A stretch of DNA of 18,910 nucleotides, taken from the NCBI GenBank assembly GCA_964544655.1, contig CAZJCM010000044.1, positions 1-18,910 on the forward strand, in the 5' to 3' direction. A program made the translations under genes and the position numbers. The notes beneath the pieces were generated by a model. It was given only the letters and a program-made list of their open reading frames with translations, searched no databases and was not told where the DNA came from. This DNA comes from HyVt-443 sp964544655. Its GTDB lineage: Bacteria > Pseudomonadota > Gammaproteobacteria > Chromatiales > Chromatiaceae. Each line of letters opens with the position of its first letter. Position 1 is the first letter of the stretch. Below are positions 7,099 through 14,847 of the stretch, piece after piece.

Positions 7099-7515
7099 TT
7101 ATGGTTCTGCGTGCTGCTGGAGCAGACTCTCCAGCAGGGCGCAGCGCTGTTCCTCATTCATACTTTCGTTACATTGTTCGGTCAGTATCCTTAGCTGGTT
7201 GCGCATCTGCTGGAGACTGCGCAGACGCGCCTCCATCTCCAGCAGTTTGCGGCTGGCCAGGGCCTGGACCTCGCAGCAATGCCCTGTTCCCAGTGACAGC
7301 AGCAGGCCAATCTCCTTCAGACTGAACCCCACCCCCTGGGCGCGCTTGATAAAAGCGATCCGGCGGGCCGCGCTGTCAGGATATCGGCGGTATCCATTGG
7401 CTGGCCTGTCCGGCACGGTCAGCAACCCTTTCCGCTGATAGTAACGTATGGTCTCGATGTTGACACCGGCCGCCTTGGCCAACTGACCGATGGTCAGGGT
7501 CGGTTCATCTGTCAT
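7099..7515 (-). CDS. MerR-family metal-responsive regulator
   Basis: A 138-residue regulator. The N-terminal winged helix-turn-helix reads LTIGQLAKAAGVNIETIRYY and GYRRY, followed by the usual FIKRAQGVGFSLKEIG. A dimerisation helix (about 83-118) comes next. Cysteines at 80, 81, 115 and 125 resemble the spacing of the three Hg(II) ligands of Tn501 MerR (82, 117, 126). The typical CueR C-terminal metal-loop signature is not evident. MerR proteins twist a promoter with a long spacer to activate transcription on metal binding. The likely target is the facing copper operon, but I could not identify the operator. The start chosen is MTDEPTLTIGQ; an upstream ATG at 7560 would add 15 residues. Neither has a good ribosome binding site. 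Confidence 0.85.
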   Translation of the reverse strand: MTDEPTLTIGQLAKAAGVNIETIRYYQRKGLLTVPDRPANGYRRYPDSAARRIAFIKRAQGVGFSLKEIGLLLSLGTGHCCEVQALASRKLLEMEARLRSLQQMRNQLRILTEQCNESMNEEQRCALLESLLQQHAEP

Positions 7516-7750
7516 GGGATCGATATGTGTTTCTCTCTCTTTTTCCACATCATGTTCCAATGGCTGAGAATGATCAATCTTCTTCCCCCTGTGGGCGGTT
7601 TGACCCTGCGCTCAGCGGTTTGGTTTGAAGGGATATCGTGCTGCCAGGAGACGTGAGCAGTGAGAGAACCCAATGGTGATGCTTTCTCTGTCGGCACCAT
7701 TCGGTTCATGGGTGACAGCATGTGTTACATCACCGAGAATGTCAGTTCTT

Positions 7751-7756
7751 TATAAT
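7751..7756 (+). promoter_or_regulatory. TATAAT -10 element upstream of the CMYC protein gene
   Basis: A perfect TATAAT lies 12 nt before ATG 7769. The best -35 candidate is weak (ACATCA at 7727-7732, 18-bp spacing). A start site about 7 nt downstream would place the GGGAG at 7758-7762 outside the message, so either the transcript is almost leaderless or this hexamer is not the promoter. Confidence 0.35.
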
Positions 7757-7768
7757 CGGGAGATGCTC

Positions 7769-8359
7769 ATGACGCAAACCAGACTGGATCAAATCCTGGC
7801 TAATTTGCGCGGCCTGCAGCTGGAGCTGGAGGGAGAGATCGAACGGGTGTTGGATGAAAAGCGGCGCCTGTTTCGTTACAGCCTGGAACGGAGAAGAGTC
7901 CGTTTCGAGGACGGGGTGCGGGCGTTACAGGCACGCTATCGTGTCGGTGTCTGGCCCTATCTGCGTGATGCGCGATGGGGGCATCTGTTGACTGCACCCA
8001 TCATCTATATGGTCATCGTGCCTATGATGTTGCTGGATGGGGTCGTCACTCTCTATCAACAGATCTGTTTTCGCGTCTACGGCATCCCCCTGGTGCGCCG
8101 TTCAGAGTATTTGGTGATCGATCGTCAGCATCTGTCGTATCTGAATGCGATCGAGAAGTTGAACTGTATGTATTGCGGTTATGGCAATGGTCTGATCGCC
8201 TACATCCGGGAAGTGACTGCCCGTACGGAGCAGTACTGGTGCCCAATCAAGCATGCGCGGCGTGTCAAGGACCCCCATCAGCGGATCGACCAGTTCGTCG
8301 ATTATGGAGATGCCAGGGCCTATCGGGAGCGGTTGGAGGCGTTGCGCCGCCGGTGGTAG
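7769..8359 (+). CDS. Uncharacterised coiled-coil/membrane protein with CMYC motif
   Basis: A 196-residue protein of unknown function. Residues 1-60 are charged and helical (LDQILANLRGLQLELEGEIE onward), suggesting a coiled coil. Residues about 72-100 are hydrophobic (TAPIIYMVIVPMMLLDGVV), suggesting a membrane or membrane-associated segment. The C-terminal part holds a CxxC (CMYC, 133-136) followed by GYGNGLIAYIREV and a third cysteine in TEQYWCPIKHARR (Cys158). The block from VIDRQHLSYLNAIEKLN to PIKHARR looks strongly conserved, and I recall similar unnamed proteins in other proteobacteria. The cysteines could bind zinc, iron or haem, or be redox-active. ATG 7769 is preferred over 7763 because of GGGAG six nucleotides upstream. 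It converges with the M48 peptidase gene, 23 bp away. Confidence 0.8.
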   Translation: MTQTRLDQILANLRGLQLELEGEIERVLDEKRRLFRYSLERRRVRFEDGVRALQARYRVGVWPYLRDARWGHLLTAPIIYMVIVPMMLLDGVVTLYQQICFRVYGIPLVRRSEYLVIDRQHLSYLNAIEKLNCMYCGYGNGLIAYIREVTARTEQYWCPIKHARRVKDPHQRIDQFVDYGDARAYRERLEALRRRW

Positions 8360-8382
8360 TGGGGAGAGGGGGTAGCGTCGGA

Positions 8383-9348
8383 TCAGTGCCACAGGTTGCT
8401 CATGTGATGCCACCGTGGCTGCCGTTCCACCCGTTTGTCAGCACCGGTCTCGGCTAAGTCACTTGTGCCCAGATCGGGCAGGACCGGATAGTTCTTCTGT
8501 GGCTGTTTCAGCTCCATCAGGCGGCGTATACGCTCTTCGGTGGGCGGGTGGGTGCGCAGCATGGACGGTTCAGGTATGCGACGGCCGGGCAGCAGAATGT
8601 TCCCCAGTAGGGACTCCTGTCTCTTTTCGATCTTTACCAGGGCCCTGGCCAGGCCGTCCGGGTCACCAGTCAGGCGCACGGCGTTGAGATCGGCATCGAA
8701 TTCCCGGGTGCGGGAGAGACCCAGCTGGGCCAGTGTGCTCAGATTCGGAGCAAAGATCAGTAACAGGATCGGCAACCAGCCGATGCCATGGCCGGACATT
8801 ATGATCAGTGGCAGGTTGAGAAACAGCAGCACCTGCCCGAACAGGGAGAGCATCCCGGTGATGCGGCTGAACAGATCCGCCACCCCCATTACCCACATGT
8901 CGCCATTGGCGATGTGGCTCACCTCATGGGCCAGTACCGCTGTCACCTCCCGTTGATCGAGGCTGTGTGCCAGTCCGTCGGTGATGCCGATGGCGGCCTG
9001 TTCCTTGCTGCCCACGGAGAAGGCGTTGACCATGCTGCTGGGGATGTAATAGAGCTCCGGCATCCGGGGCAGGCCGGCGCGCCTGCTCAGTTCCTGCAGT
9101 ATGGCATGGTACGTGGGTGCCTGCTGTGGCGACAGCGGCGTTGCCCGGTAGAGGCGCATGATCAGGGCGGGAGATGCAATCGGATTGAGTACGACCAGCA
9201 AGGCGCTCAACAGTAGCAGCCATATCACCCCCTCTCCCCCCCAGAAGAGTACGCCCAGCAGCGCCATCAGTCCCCCCATCAGGAGCAGCAAGAGCAGGGA
9301 CTGCAGCCGGTTCAGTAGTGCGTGTCGATGCCAGGTTGTTGGATTCAT
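8383..9348 (-). CDS. HtpX-like M48 family membrane metalloprotease
   Basis: A 321-residue zinc protease. The metal motif is HEVSH at 141-145, and the third ligand is probably Glu216 in SRTREFDAD. Hydrophobic segments lie at about 15-36, 40-65, 160-185 and 188-205, so it is an inner-membrane protein with a cytoplasmic catalytic domain, as in HtpX. HtpX degrades misfolded membrane proteins alongside FtsH. The NAFSVG and HPPTEERIRRL motifs are typical. The C-terminus (about residues 275-321) is charged and variable. This is an M48B-type protein, but I do not assign it the symbol htpX because it may be a paralogue. No clear ribosome binding site precedes the ATG. Confidence 0.88.
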   Translation of the reverse strand: MNPTTWHRHALLNRLQSLLLLLLMGGLMALLGVLFWGGEGVIWLLLLSALLVVLNPIASPALIMRLYRATPLSPQQAPTYHAILQELSRRAGLPRMPELYYIPSSMVNAFSVGSKEQAAIGITDGLAHSLDQREVTAVLAHEVSHIANGDMWVMGVADLFSRITGMLSLFGQVLLFLNLPLIIMSGHGIGWLPILLLIFAPNLSTLAQLGLSRTREFDADLNAVRLTGDPDGLARALVKIEKRQESLLGNILLPGRRIPEPSMLRTHPPTEERIRRLMELKQPQKNYPVLPDLGTSDLAETGADKRVERQPRWHHMSNLWH

Positions 9349-9553
9349 TGAATAAATGCTCGCATAAACTGGGCGAATGGCCGGCCGGTTTTCCTCTGAT
9401 TCCTCAATCGGAGTGAGGACAAGGCAGGGTTGATTGTGTTAGCTTCCACTAATAGACCATTTTTTTCGCAAGAGGACATTTCGGGGGATTTCCGATCGGG
9501 TTTGCAGCTGATCGGGACGGAAGTCCGAGTGTATTTCCAAGGGGTAATCATAG

Positions 9554-11524
9554 ATGACGGACCAAGGCGGATCCACAACAAAGCAGAGGATCAAGAAAAA
9601 ACTGGCGGCAGCGGCAATCTTCATCATGGCGGCGATAGGCATGTCGTTCGAGGTGCCCACGGTCGAGATTGCCTGGGTCAGTGCCATCCTGCTGCTGACC
9701 ATCTATCTGTTTGCGTTCGAGATCGTGGATGTGGACGTGGCGGCCATATCGATCATGGTGCTGTTGGGGCTGACCAGTCTGTTTGCGCCGATCATGGGGC
9801 TGGAACAGGGGCTGGTGGACAGCAAACATCTGTTCGATGGTTTCTCCAGTAACGCGGTGATCTCCATCATCGCGGTGATGATCATCGGTGCCGGACTGGA
9901 CAAGACCGGTCTCATGACCAAGGTGGCCGCTTTCATCCTGCAGATAGGCGGGCGGACCGAACAACGCATCATCCCCATCATCTCCGGCACTGTCGCCTTT
10001 ATCTCCTCCTTCATGCAGAACGTGGGCGCCGCGGCCCTGTTCCTGCCTGTGGTCAGCCGAATCTCTGCCCGGTCTGGCCTGCCCATGTCGCGCCTGCTGA
10101 TGCCGATGGGTTTCTGCGCCATTCTCGGCGGCACCGTGACCATGGTCGGCTCGTCCCCGCTGATCCTGCTCAATGACCTCATACTCACCTCCAATGTGGC
10201 GCTGCCGGCGGATCAGCAGATGAATACCTGGGGGCTGTTTTCGGTTACCCCGGTGGGTGTCGTGCTGGTGCTTACCGGTATCCTCTACTTCGTCATCGCC
10301 GGCCGCTTCGTGCTGCCCGCCACCGAGAGTGAGAGCAGCACGGTGGCGTCGGATGCCATGTCCTATTTCCATGATGTCTATGGCGTTGATTTCGCCCTCT
10401 ATGAATTGGTGGTGCCGGATGGCAGCGATCTGATTGGCAAGGAATTGGACGACGTGGAGACCAGCTACCGGGTGCGGGTGATCGGCATCAAGCGTCCAGG
10501 CCAGGAGAGCCTGGTCGGGCCTGGCGTGGTGGCGCGGGATACCAAGATCGAGCAGGGCATGGTGTTGGGCATCGTGGCGGACCCCGAAGACCTTAAAGTG
10601 TTCGTGGAGAAATACGGCCTGCGGCAGCGCGAAGAGCTGCGCAGTTTTTCCGAATCCCTGGCCGCCACCAAGGCGGGTATCGCCGAGGTGGTGATTCCCC
10701 CCGGGTCGAACCTGGTGGGCAAGAGCGCCCGCGACGTCTGGATGCGCAACCGTTATGGCCTGGCCATGATCGCCCTGCATCGGGATGGGCAGACTATGCG
10801 TGAGGGTGACGACATCCGTAACATGCCGTTTCATCCGGGCGATACGCTGGTGGTCCATACCACGTGGGATACCCTGGCACGATTGGAAAAGGACCGGGAT
10901 TTCGTCGTGGTGACCACCGAGTATCCCCATGAAGAGCTGCGTCCGCACAAGGTGGGCTGGGCGGGACTGTTCTTCACCATCGCCCTGATCATGGTGCTGT
11001 TCACCGATATTCGCCTCTCTATCGCCCTGTTGACGGGGGCGATTGGCATGATCCTGTCGGGGGTGTTGAAGGTCGACGAGGCTTATCAGGCGGTCTCCTG
11101 GAAGACGGTGTTCCTGCTGGCTAGCCTGATTCCCCTGGGCCTTGCCGTGGAGACCACCGGCACCGCCAAATGGATCGCCGAGCAGACCCTGAGTGTGGTC
11201 GGCGATATGCCGGTGTGGGTGATCCAGACCGCGGTGGCCGCGCTTGCCACCTTCTTCACCCTGGTGATGTCCAATGTCGGGGCGACCGTATTGCTGGTGC
11301 CGCTGGCGGTGAATATCGCCTTGGGCGTGGGTGCGGACCCGGCGGTATTCGCCCTGACCGTGGCCATCGCCACCTCCAACTCCTTCCTGATCCCAACCCA
11401 CCAGGTGAATGCCTTGATCATGGGGCCCGCCGGTTATCGTGTGCCCGACTTCATGAAAGCGGGCAGTATCATGACGGTGCTGTTTCTGGTGGTGATGATG
11501 CTGATGATGGGGTTGGTATTCTGA
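9554..11524 (+). CDS. SLC13-type transporter with two RCK_C domains
   Basis: A 656-residue membrane protein of the divalent anion:Na+ symporter (SLC13/DASS) superfamily. The N-terminal half (about 15-255) and C-terminal half (about 468-656) each hold several membrane segments. They carry the repeated signature motifs SFMQNVGAAALFLPV (152-166) and MSNVGATVLLVPLAV (572-586). Between them lie two cytosolic RCK_C (TrkA-C) domains, about 275-352 (YELVVPDGSDLIGKEL) and 373-450 (AEVVIPPGSNLVGKSA). Such fusions are common in putative sulfate or dicarboxylate transporters; the substrate is not evident. AAGGGG lies 9 nt before the ATG. It appears to be monocistronic. Confidence 0.88.
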   Translation: MTDQGGSTTKQRIKKKLAAAAIFIMAAIGMSFEVPTVEIAWVSAILLLTIYLFAFEIVDVDVAAISIMVLLGLTSLFAPIMGLEQGLVDSKHLFDGFSSNAVISIIAVMIIGAGLDKTGLMTKVAAFILQIGGRTEQRIIPIISGTVAFISSFMQNVGAAALFLPVVSRISARSGLPMSRLLMPMGFCAILGGTVTMVGSSPLILLNDLILTSNVALPADQQMNTWGLFSVTPVGVVLVLTGILYFVIAGRFVLPATESESSTVASDAMSYFHDVYGVDFALYELVVPDGSDLIGKELDDVETSYRVRVIGIKRPGQESLVGPGVVARDTKIEQGMVLGIVADPEDLKVFVEKYGLRQREELRSFSESLAATKAGIAEVVIPPGSNLVGKSARDVWMRNRYGLAMIALHRDGQTMREGDDIRNMPFHPGDTLVVHTTWDTLARLEKDRDFVVVTTEYPHEELRPHKVGWAGLFFTIALIMVLFTDIRLSIALLTGAIGMILSGVLKVDEAYQAVSWKTVFLLASLIPLGLAVETTGTAKWIAEQTLSVVGDMPVWVIQTAVAALATFFTLVMSNVGATVLLVPLAVNIALGVGADPAVFALTVAIATSNSFLIPTHQVNALIMGPAGYRVPDFMKAGSIMTVLFLVVMMLMMGLVF

Positions 11525-11573
11525 GCATGGCTTGACCCTCCGTGTGTCCGGGCCGCATAATCTAGGCCCTTGT

Positions 11574-11596
11574 CCCCGCCGCGACCTGCGGCGGGG
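11574..11596 (+). terminator. GC-rich hairpin between transporter and ffs
   Basis: CCCCGCCGC, loop GACCT, GCGGCGGGG: a perfect 9-bp stem 50 nt after the transporter stop. No T run follows, so termination would be inefficient or factor-dependent. Confidence 0.4.
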
Positions 11597-11630
11597 GATA
11601 GCGTCGGCTCGCCGGCGTGAACCGTGTTAT

Positions 11631-11745
11631 GGTGGCCTGCATCGGTCCCCTCGCAACGAAAAGCCGTGAACCCGGTCAGGCCCGGAAGGGAGCAGCCGCA
11701 GCGGTGGACTCGTGTGCCGGGGTGCGGCTGGTGCGGGCCGCCGCC
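11631..11745 (+). ncRNA. ffs: 4.5S signal recognition particle RNA
   Basis: The small bacterial SRP RNA, which binds Ffh to target nascent membrane proteins. The conserved core is present: CGCAACG near 11651, the GGTCAGGCCCGGAAGGGAGC apical segment with its GGAAG tetraloop region, and CGTGTGCCGGGGTGCGGCT on the 3' side. The 5' strand (GGTGGCCTGCATCGGT) pairs with GGCTGGTGCGGGCCGCC at the 3' end, with a few G-U pairs. The length of about 115 nt matches the E. coli RNA (114 nt). TTTTT directly follows. The position just upstream of dnaX is conserved in gammaproteobacteria. The ends are placed by pairing and could be off by a few nucleotides. Confidence 0.95.
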
Positions 11746-11750
11746 TTTTT
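11746..11750 (+). terminator. T run ending ffs
   Basis: Five T directly after the GC-rich closing stem of the SRP RNA, so the RNA's own 3' strand acts as an intrinsic terminator. Confidence 0.5.
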
Positions 11751-11811
11751 GGCAGGTTGACCACAGGAAGGTTAGAATGGCCTTCTCTGAACCTTGGAAA
11801 CCGTCTCCCTC

Positions 11812-13431
11812 ATGAGCTATCAGGTACTGGCGCGCAAATGGCGTCCCCGCATCTTCAGCGAAATGATTGGTCAGGAGCATGTGGTGCGTGCCCTGAGCAA
11901 TGCGCTGGACAACGATCGGCTGCATCACGCCTACCTGTTCACCGGTACCCGCGGCGTCGGCAAGACCACCCTGGCCCGTATCTTCGCCAAGTCGCTCAAC
12001 TGTGAGCAGGGGGTGGGATCGACGCCCTGCGGCGTCTGCTCCATCTGCCGGGAGGTGGATGAAGGGCGCTTCGTCGATCTGTTGGAAGTGGATGCAGCCT
12101 CGCGTACCAAGGTGGATCAGACCCGGGAGTTGCTGGACAACGTCCCCTATGCCCCGGTTCGCGGGCGCTACAAGGTCTACCTGATCGACGAGGTGCACAT
12201 GTTTTCCGGCGGCAGCTTCAATGCCCTGTTGAAGACCCTGGAAGAACCGCCACCCCATGTCAAATTCCTGCTCGCCACCACCGATCCGCAGAAGGTGCCG
12301 GTGACGGTGCTGTCACGCTGCCTGCAGTTCAACCTGAAACGGCTCCCATTCCAACAGATCCGGGATTATCTGCGGCTGATCCTGGAAAAAGAGGGTATCG
12401 AACATGAACTGCCGGCCCTGGGACTGCTGGCCCGGGGAGCCGATGGCAGCATGCGTGACGCGCTGAGCCTGATGGACCAGGCGATCGCCTTTGGTGGTGG
12501 CCGGGTGCTGGAGGCCGACGTGCGCGCCATGCTGGGCACCATCGCCCATGAACGGATTCACGACCTGCTGCGGGTGCTGGCCGAGGGCGATGCGCCAGGC
12601 GTGATGCAGCGGGTGGCGGAACTGGCGGAGCTGGCGCCGGACTTTGCCGGCGTATTGCAGGAGCTGCTGGCCCTGTTACACCGGGTTGCCCTGTTGCAGG
12701 CGGTACCCGATGCGTTGGATGAGAGTACCGGCGACGGCGAACAGGTGGCGGCGCTGGCGGCACAACTGGCACCGGCCGATGTGCAGCTGTTCTATCAGAT
12801 CGGCCTCATTGGCCAGCGTGATCTGCCACTGGCGCCGGATCCCCGTTCCGGCCTCGAAATGGTGCTGTTACGCATGCTCGCATTCCGCCCGGAAAGTGTG
12901 CCGGTCGCCGGTGGCGGCACGACACCATCGTCGGCGCAGCGTTCGGTGCCGGCCGGATCTGCTGGAAAAGCGCCTGCCAGCGAGCGACCACCGGTCACAG
13001 CAAAACCGGAGGCGGCAGCAAAACCGGCAGCGGCCGCGCCGGATCTCAGCCGCTGGGGAGAGGTGGTTGCATCGCTACGGTTGGGTGGCGTGGCCAGCCA
13101 GCTGGCGGCCAATTGCACCTTCGGCGCCTGGGACGGAACCCTGCTCACCCTGCAACTCGATCCTGAACACAGACATCTTCAGGTAGGCAGTGCCGAACAG
13201 CGTTTGGCCAAGGCCCTGGAGCGATTTCTGGGTACTCCGGTGAAACTGCTGATCCAGGTGGGTGCGACGACCCAGGGGGCAACCCCGGCGCAGCAGCAGG
13301 CCCAGGCGCAGGCGCAGCGTCAACAGGCGGCTGAAGCCGGTATCGCCGCAGATCCCCTGGTGCAGGCGGTGCAGGAGCGCTTTGGCGCCCAGATCGCTCC
13401 CGGGTCGGTTCGCGTGCTGGATCCTGAATGA
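11812..13431 (+). CDS. dnaX: DNA polymerase III tau subunit
   Basis: A 539-residue clamp-loader ATPase and replisome organiser. The AAA+ part shows MSYQVLARKWRP, Walker A GTRGVGKT (45-52), four zinc-binding cysteines (64, 73, 76, 79), Walker B LIDEVH (124-129) and sensor 1 LATTDPQKVPVTVLSRC. Domain III runs to about residue 360. A Pro/Ala-rich linker (about 370-410) and a C-terminal domain with a Gln/Ala-rich stretch (QQQAQAQAQRQQA) follow. It is shorter than E. coli tau (643). The ATG at 11812 is chosen because MSYQVLARKWRP is the conserved N-terminus; a TTG 18 nt upstream is unlikely. No A-rich slippery heptamer of the E. coli type was seen near the linker, so a shorter gamma form is not predicted by that mechanism. 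Confidence 0.95.
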   Translation: MSYQVLARKWRPRIFSEMIGQEHVVRALSNALDNDRLHHAYLFTGTRGVGKTTLARIFAKSLNCEQGVGSTPCGVCSICREVDEGRFVDLLEVDAASRTKVDQTRELLDNVPYAPVRGRYKVYLIDEVHMFSGGSFNALLKTLEEPPPHVKFLLATTDPQKVPVTVLSRCLQFNLKRLPFQQIRDYLRLILEKEGIEHELPALGLLARGADGSMRDALSLMDQAIAFGGGRVLEADVRAMLGTIAHERIHDLLRVLAEGDAPGVMQRVAELAELAPDFAGVLQELLALLHRVALLQAVPDALDESTGDGEQVAALAAQLAPADVQLFYQIGLIGQRDLPLAPDPRSGLEMVLLRMLAFRPESVPVAGGGTTPSSAQRSVPAGSAGKAPASERPPVTAKPEAAAKPAAAAPDLSRWGEVVASLRLGGVASQLAANCTFGAWDGTLLTLQLDPEHRHLQVGSAEQRLAKALERFLGTPVKLLIQVGATTQGATPAQQQAQAQAQRQQAAEAGIAADPLVQAVQERFGAQIAPGSVRVLDPE

Positions 13432-13480
13432 CCCATATCCCATTTGGTGTATTTTTCCGAATATTGAGAGGTAAGCGCAG

Positions 13481-13804
13481 ATGAAAGGTGGACTAGGCAA
13501 CCTGATGAAGCAGGCGCAAAAGATGCAGGCCGAGATGCAGAAGGCTCAGGAACGGTTGGCTCAGGAAGAGGTGACCGGTGAGTCCGGAGGCGGCATGGTC
13601 AAGATCACCATGAACGGCAGGCATGAAGCGCGCCGGGTGAGTATCGATGACAGCCTGATGGGGGACGACAAGGAGATGCTGGAGGATCTGATTGCCGCTG
13701 CTATCAACGACGCCGTGCATCGCATCGCCGACAAGACCCAGGAGAGCATGTCCGGCCTGACCGCTGGCCTGGGGCTGCCGCCGGGCATGAAACTGCCGTT
13801 CTGA
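13481..13804 (+). CDS. ybaB: YbaB/EbfC family nucleoid-associated protein
   Basis: A 107-residue DNA-binding protein of the YbaB/EbfC family, which forms tweezer-like dimers. The N-terminal helix (MKGGLGNLMKQAQKMQAEMQ) and the GGGMVKITMNGRHEARRVSI segment are typical, as is the Pro-Gly-rich tail (GLPPGMKLPF). GAGAGG precedes the ATG. Its place between dnaX and recR is conserved across proteobacteria, and recR starts 2 nt after its stop, so the two are translationally close. Confidence 0.95.
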   Translation: MKGGLGNLMKQAQKMQAEMQKAQERLAQEEVTGESGGGMVKITMNGRHEARRVSIDDSLMGDDKEMLEDLIAAAINDAVHRIADKTQESMSGLTAGLGLPPGMKLPF

Positions 13805-13806
13805 CC

Positions 13807-14403
13807 ATGGCTGAACGCCCCCTGCTGGATGAGTTGATGACTGCCCTGCGCTGCCTTCCCGGGGTGGGGCCGAAATCCGCCCAGCGTATGGCATTTCATC
13901 TGCTGGAGCGGGACCGGGAGGGCGGGCGCCACCTGGCCCGGGTGCTGGAGCAGGCGATGACACGCATCGGCCACTGCAGCCGCTGCCGCACCTTGAGTGA
14001 GACCGATCTCTGCACCCTGTGTGCAAGCCCTCAGCGGGATGATCGGCAGATCTGTGTGGTGGAGACGCCGGCCGAGGTGGTGGCGCTGGAGCAGGCGACC
14101 AACTACCGGGGGCACTATTTCGTGTTGGGCGGCCGCCTGTCTCCGCTGGATGGCATCGGTCCGCGGGAGATCGGTCTGGACCAGTTGCGCCAGCGGTTGC
14201 AGGAAGGTGAGGTGGAGGAGCTGATCCTGGCCACCAATCCCACCGTGGAAGGCGAGGCGACAGCCCACTATATTGGTGAGATCTCTCGCGGGCTCGGGAT
14301 CAGGGTGACCCGTATCGCCCATGGTGTGCCCTTGGGCGGAGAGCTGGAATATGTGGATGGTGGTACCCTGTCCCATGCATTTGCCGGACGACGGGAATTT
14401 TGA
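13807..14403 (+). CDS. recR: Recombination mediator protein RecR
   Basis: A 198-residue protein that works with RecO and RecF to load RecA at single-stranded gaps. It has an N-terminal helix-hairpin-helix region (LRCLPGVGPKSAQRMAFHLL). The zinc finger has Cys57, 60, 69 and 72. A Toprim domain (ICVVETPAEVVALE, GVGP-type loops, ATNPTVEGEATAHY) completes the fold. The length is normal for the family. It begins 2 nt after ybaB, so the pair is co-translated or at least co-transcribed. Confidence 0.96.
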   Translation: MAERPLLDELMTALRCLPGVGPKSAQRMAFHLLERDREGGRHLARVLEQAMTRIGHCSRCRTLSETDLCTLCASPQRDDRQICVVETPAEVVALEQATNYRGHYFVLGGRLSPLDGIGPREIGLDQLRQRLQEGEVEELILATNPTVEGEATAHYIGEISRGLGIRVTRIAHGVPLGGELEYVDGGTLSHAFAGRREF

Positions 14404-14493
14404 TCGCTGCCCATTAGCTTCGGTTATGGCAATGGCAGAGCGCGTTCCCGGCCCGGTATGACCCGATCTGGATGCGACAAGAGGTGTAAATAA

Positions 14494-14838
14494 ATGGACG
14501 ATTGTCTGTTCTGCAAGATGGCCTCGGGCGAGATCCAGCCCGATGTGCTGTATGAAAATGACGATGTACTGGCATTCCGGGATATCAACCCCCAGGCCCC
14601 GTTTCATGCCCTGATCATTCCCAAACGTCACATCAGTACCCTGAACGATCTGGAAGTGGATGATGCGGAACTGATCGGCAAACTGTTTCTGGCTGCCCGG
14701 CATGTGGCCGGACAGGCAGGGATAGCAGAGGAGGGTTACCGTACCCTGATCAACTGCAATGAAGCAGGTGGACAGGTGGTGTTCCATGTCCATCTGCATC
14801 TGCTGGGCGGACGTCGCATGGGCTGGCCACCGGGATAA
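14494..14838 (+). CDS. HIT-family nucleotide hydrolase (HinT-like)
   Basis: A 114-residue histidine triad protein. The triad motif HVHLH is at 98-102, with LLGGR after it. The N-terminal CxxC (Cys4, Cys7) and RHIS (His46) give a probable zinc site. HinT-type enzymes cleave purine nucleoside phosphoramidates and acyl-AMP in the cytoplasm. The length is typical. GAGGTG lies 7 nt before the ATG. The gene is separated from recR by 90 nt, and the next gene starts 9 nt after its stop. Confidence 0.93.
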   Translation: MDDCLFCKMASGEIQPDVLYENDDVLAFRDINPQAPFHALIIPKRHISTLNDLEVDDAELIGKLFLAARHVAGQAGIAEEGYRTLINCNEAGGQVVFHVHLHLLGGRRMGWPPG

Positions 14839-14847
14839 GGCCAGGCT

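Noticed and set aside
9548..11401. 617-codon open frame on the - strand
   Set aside because: It lies wholly opposite the transporter gene. Its His/Gln/Gly-rich composition is that of an antisense shadow in GC-rich DNA, with no domain.
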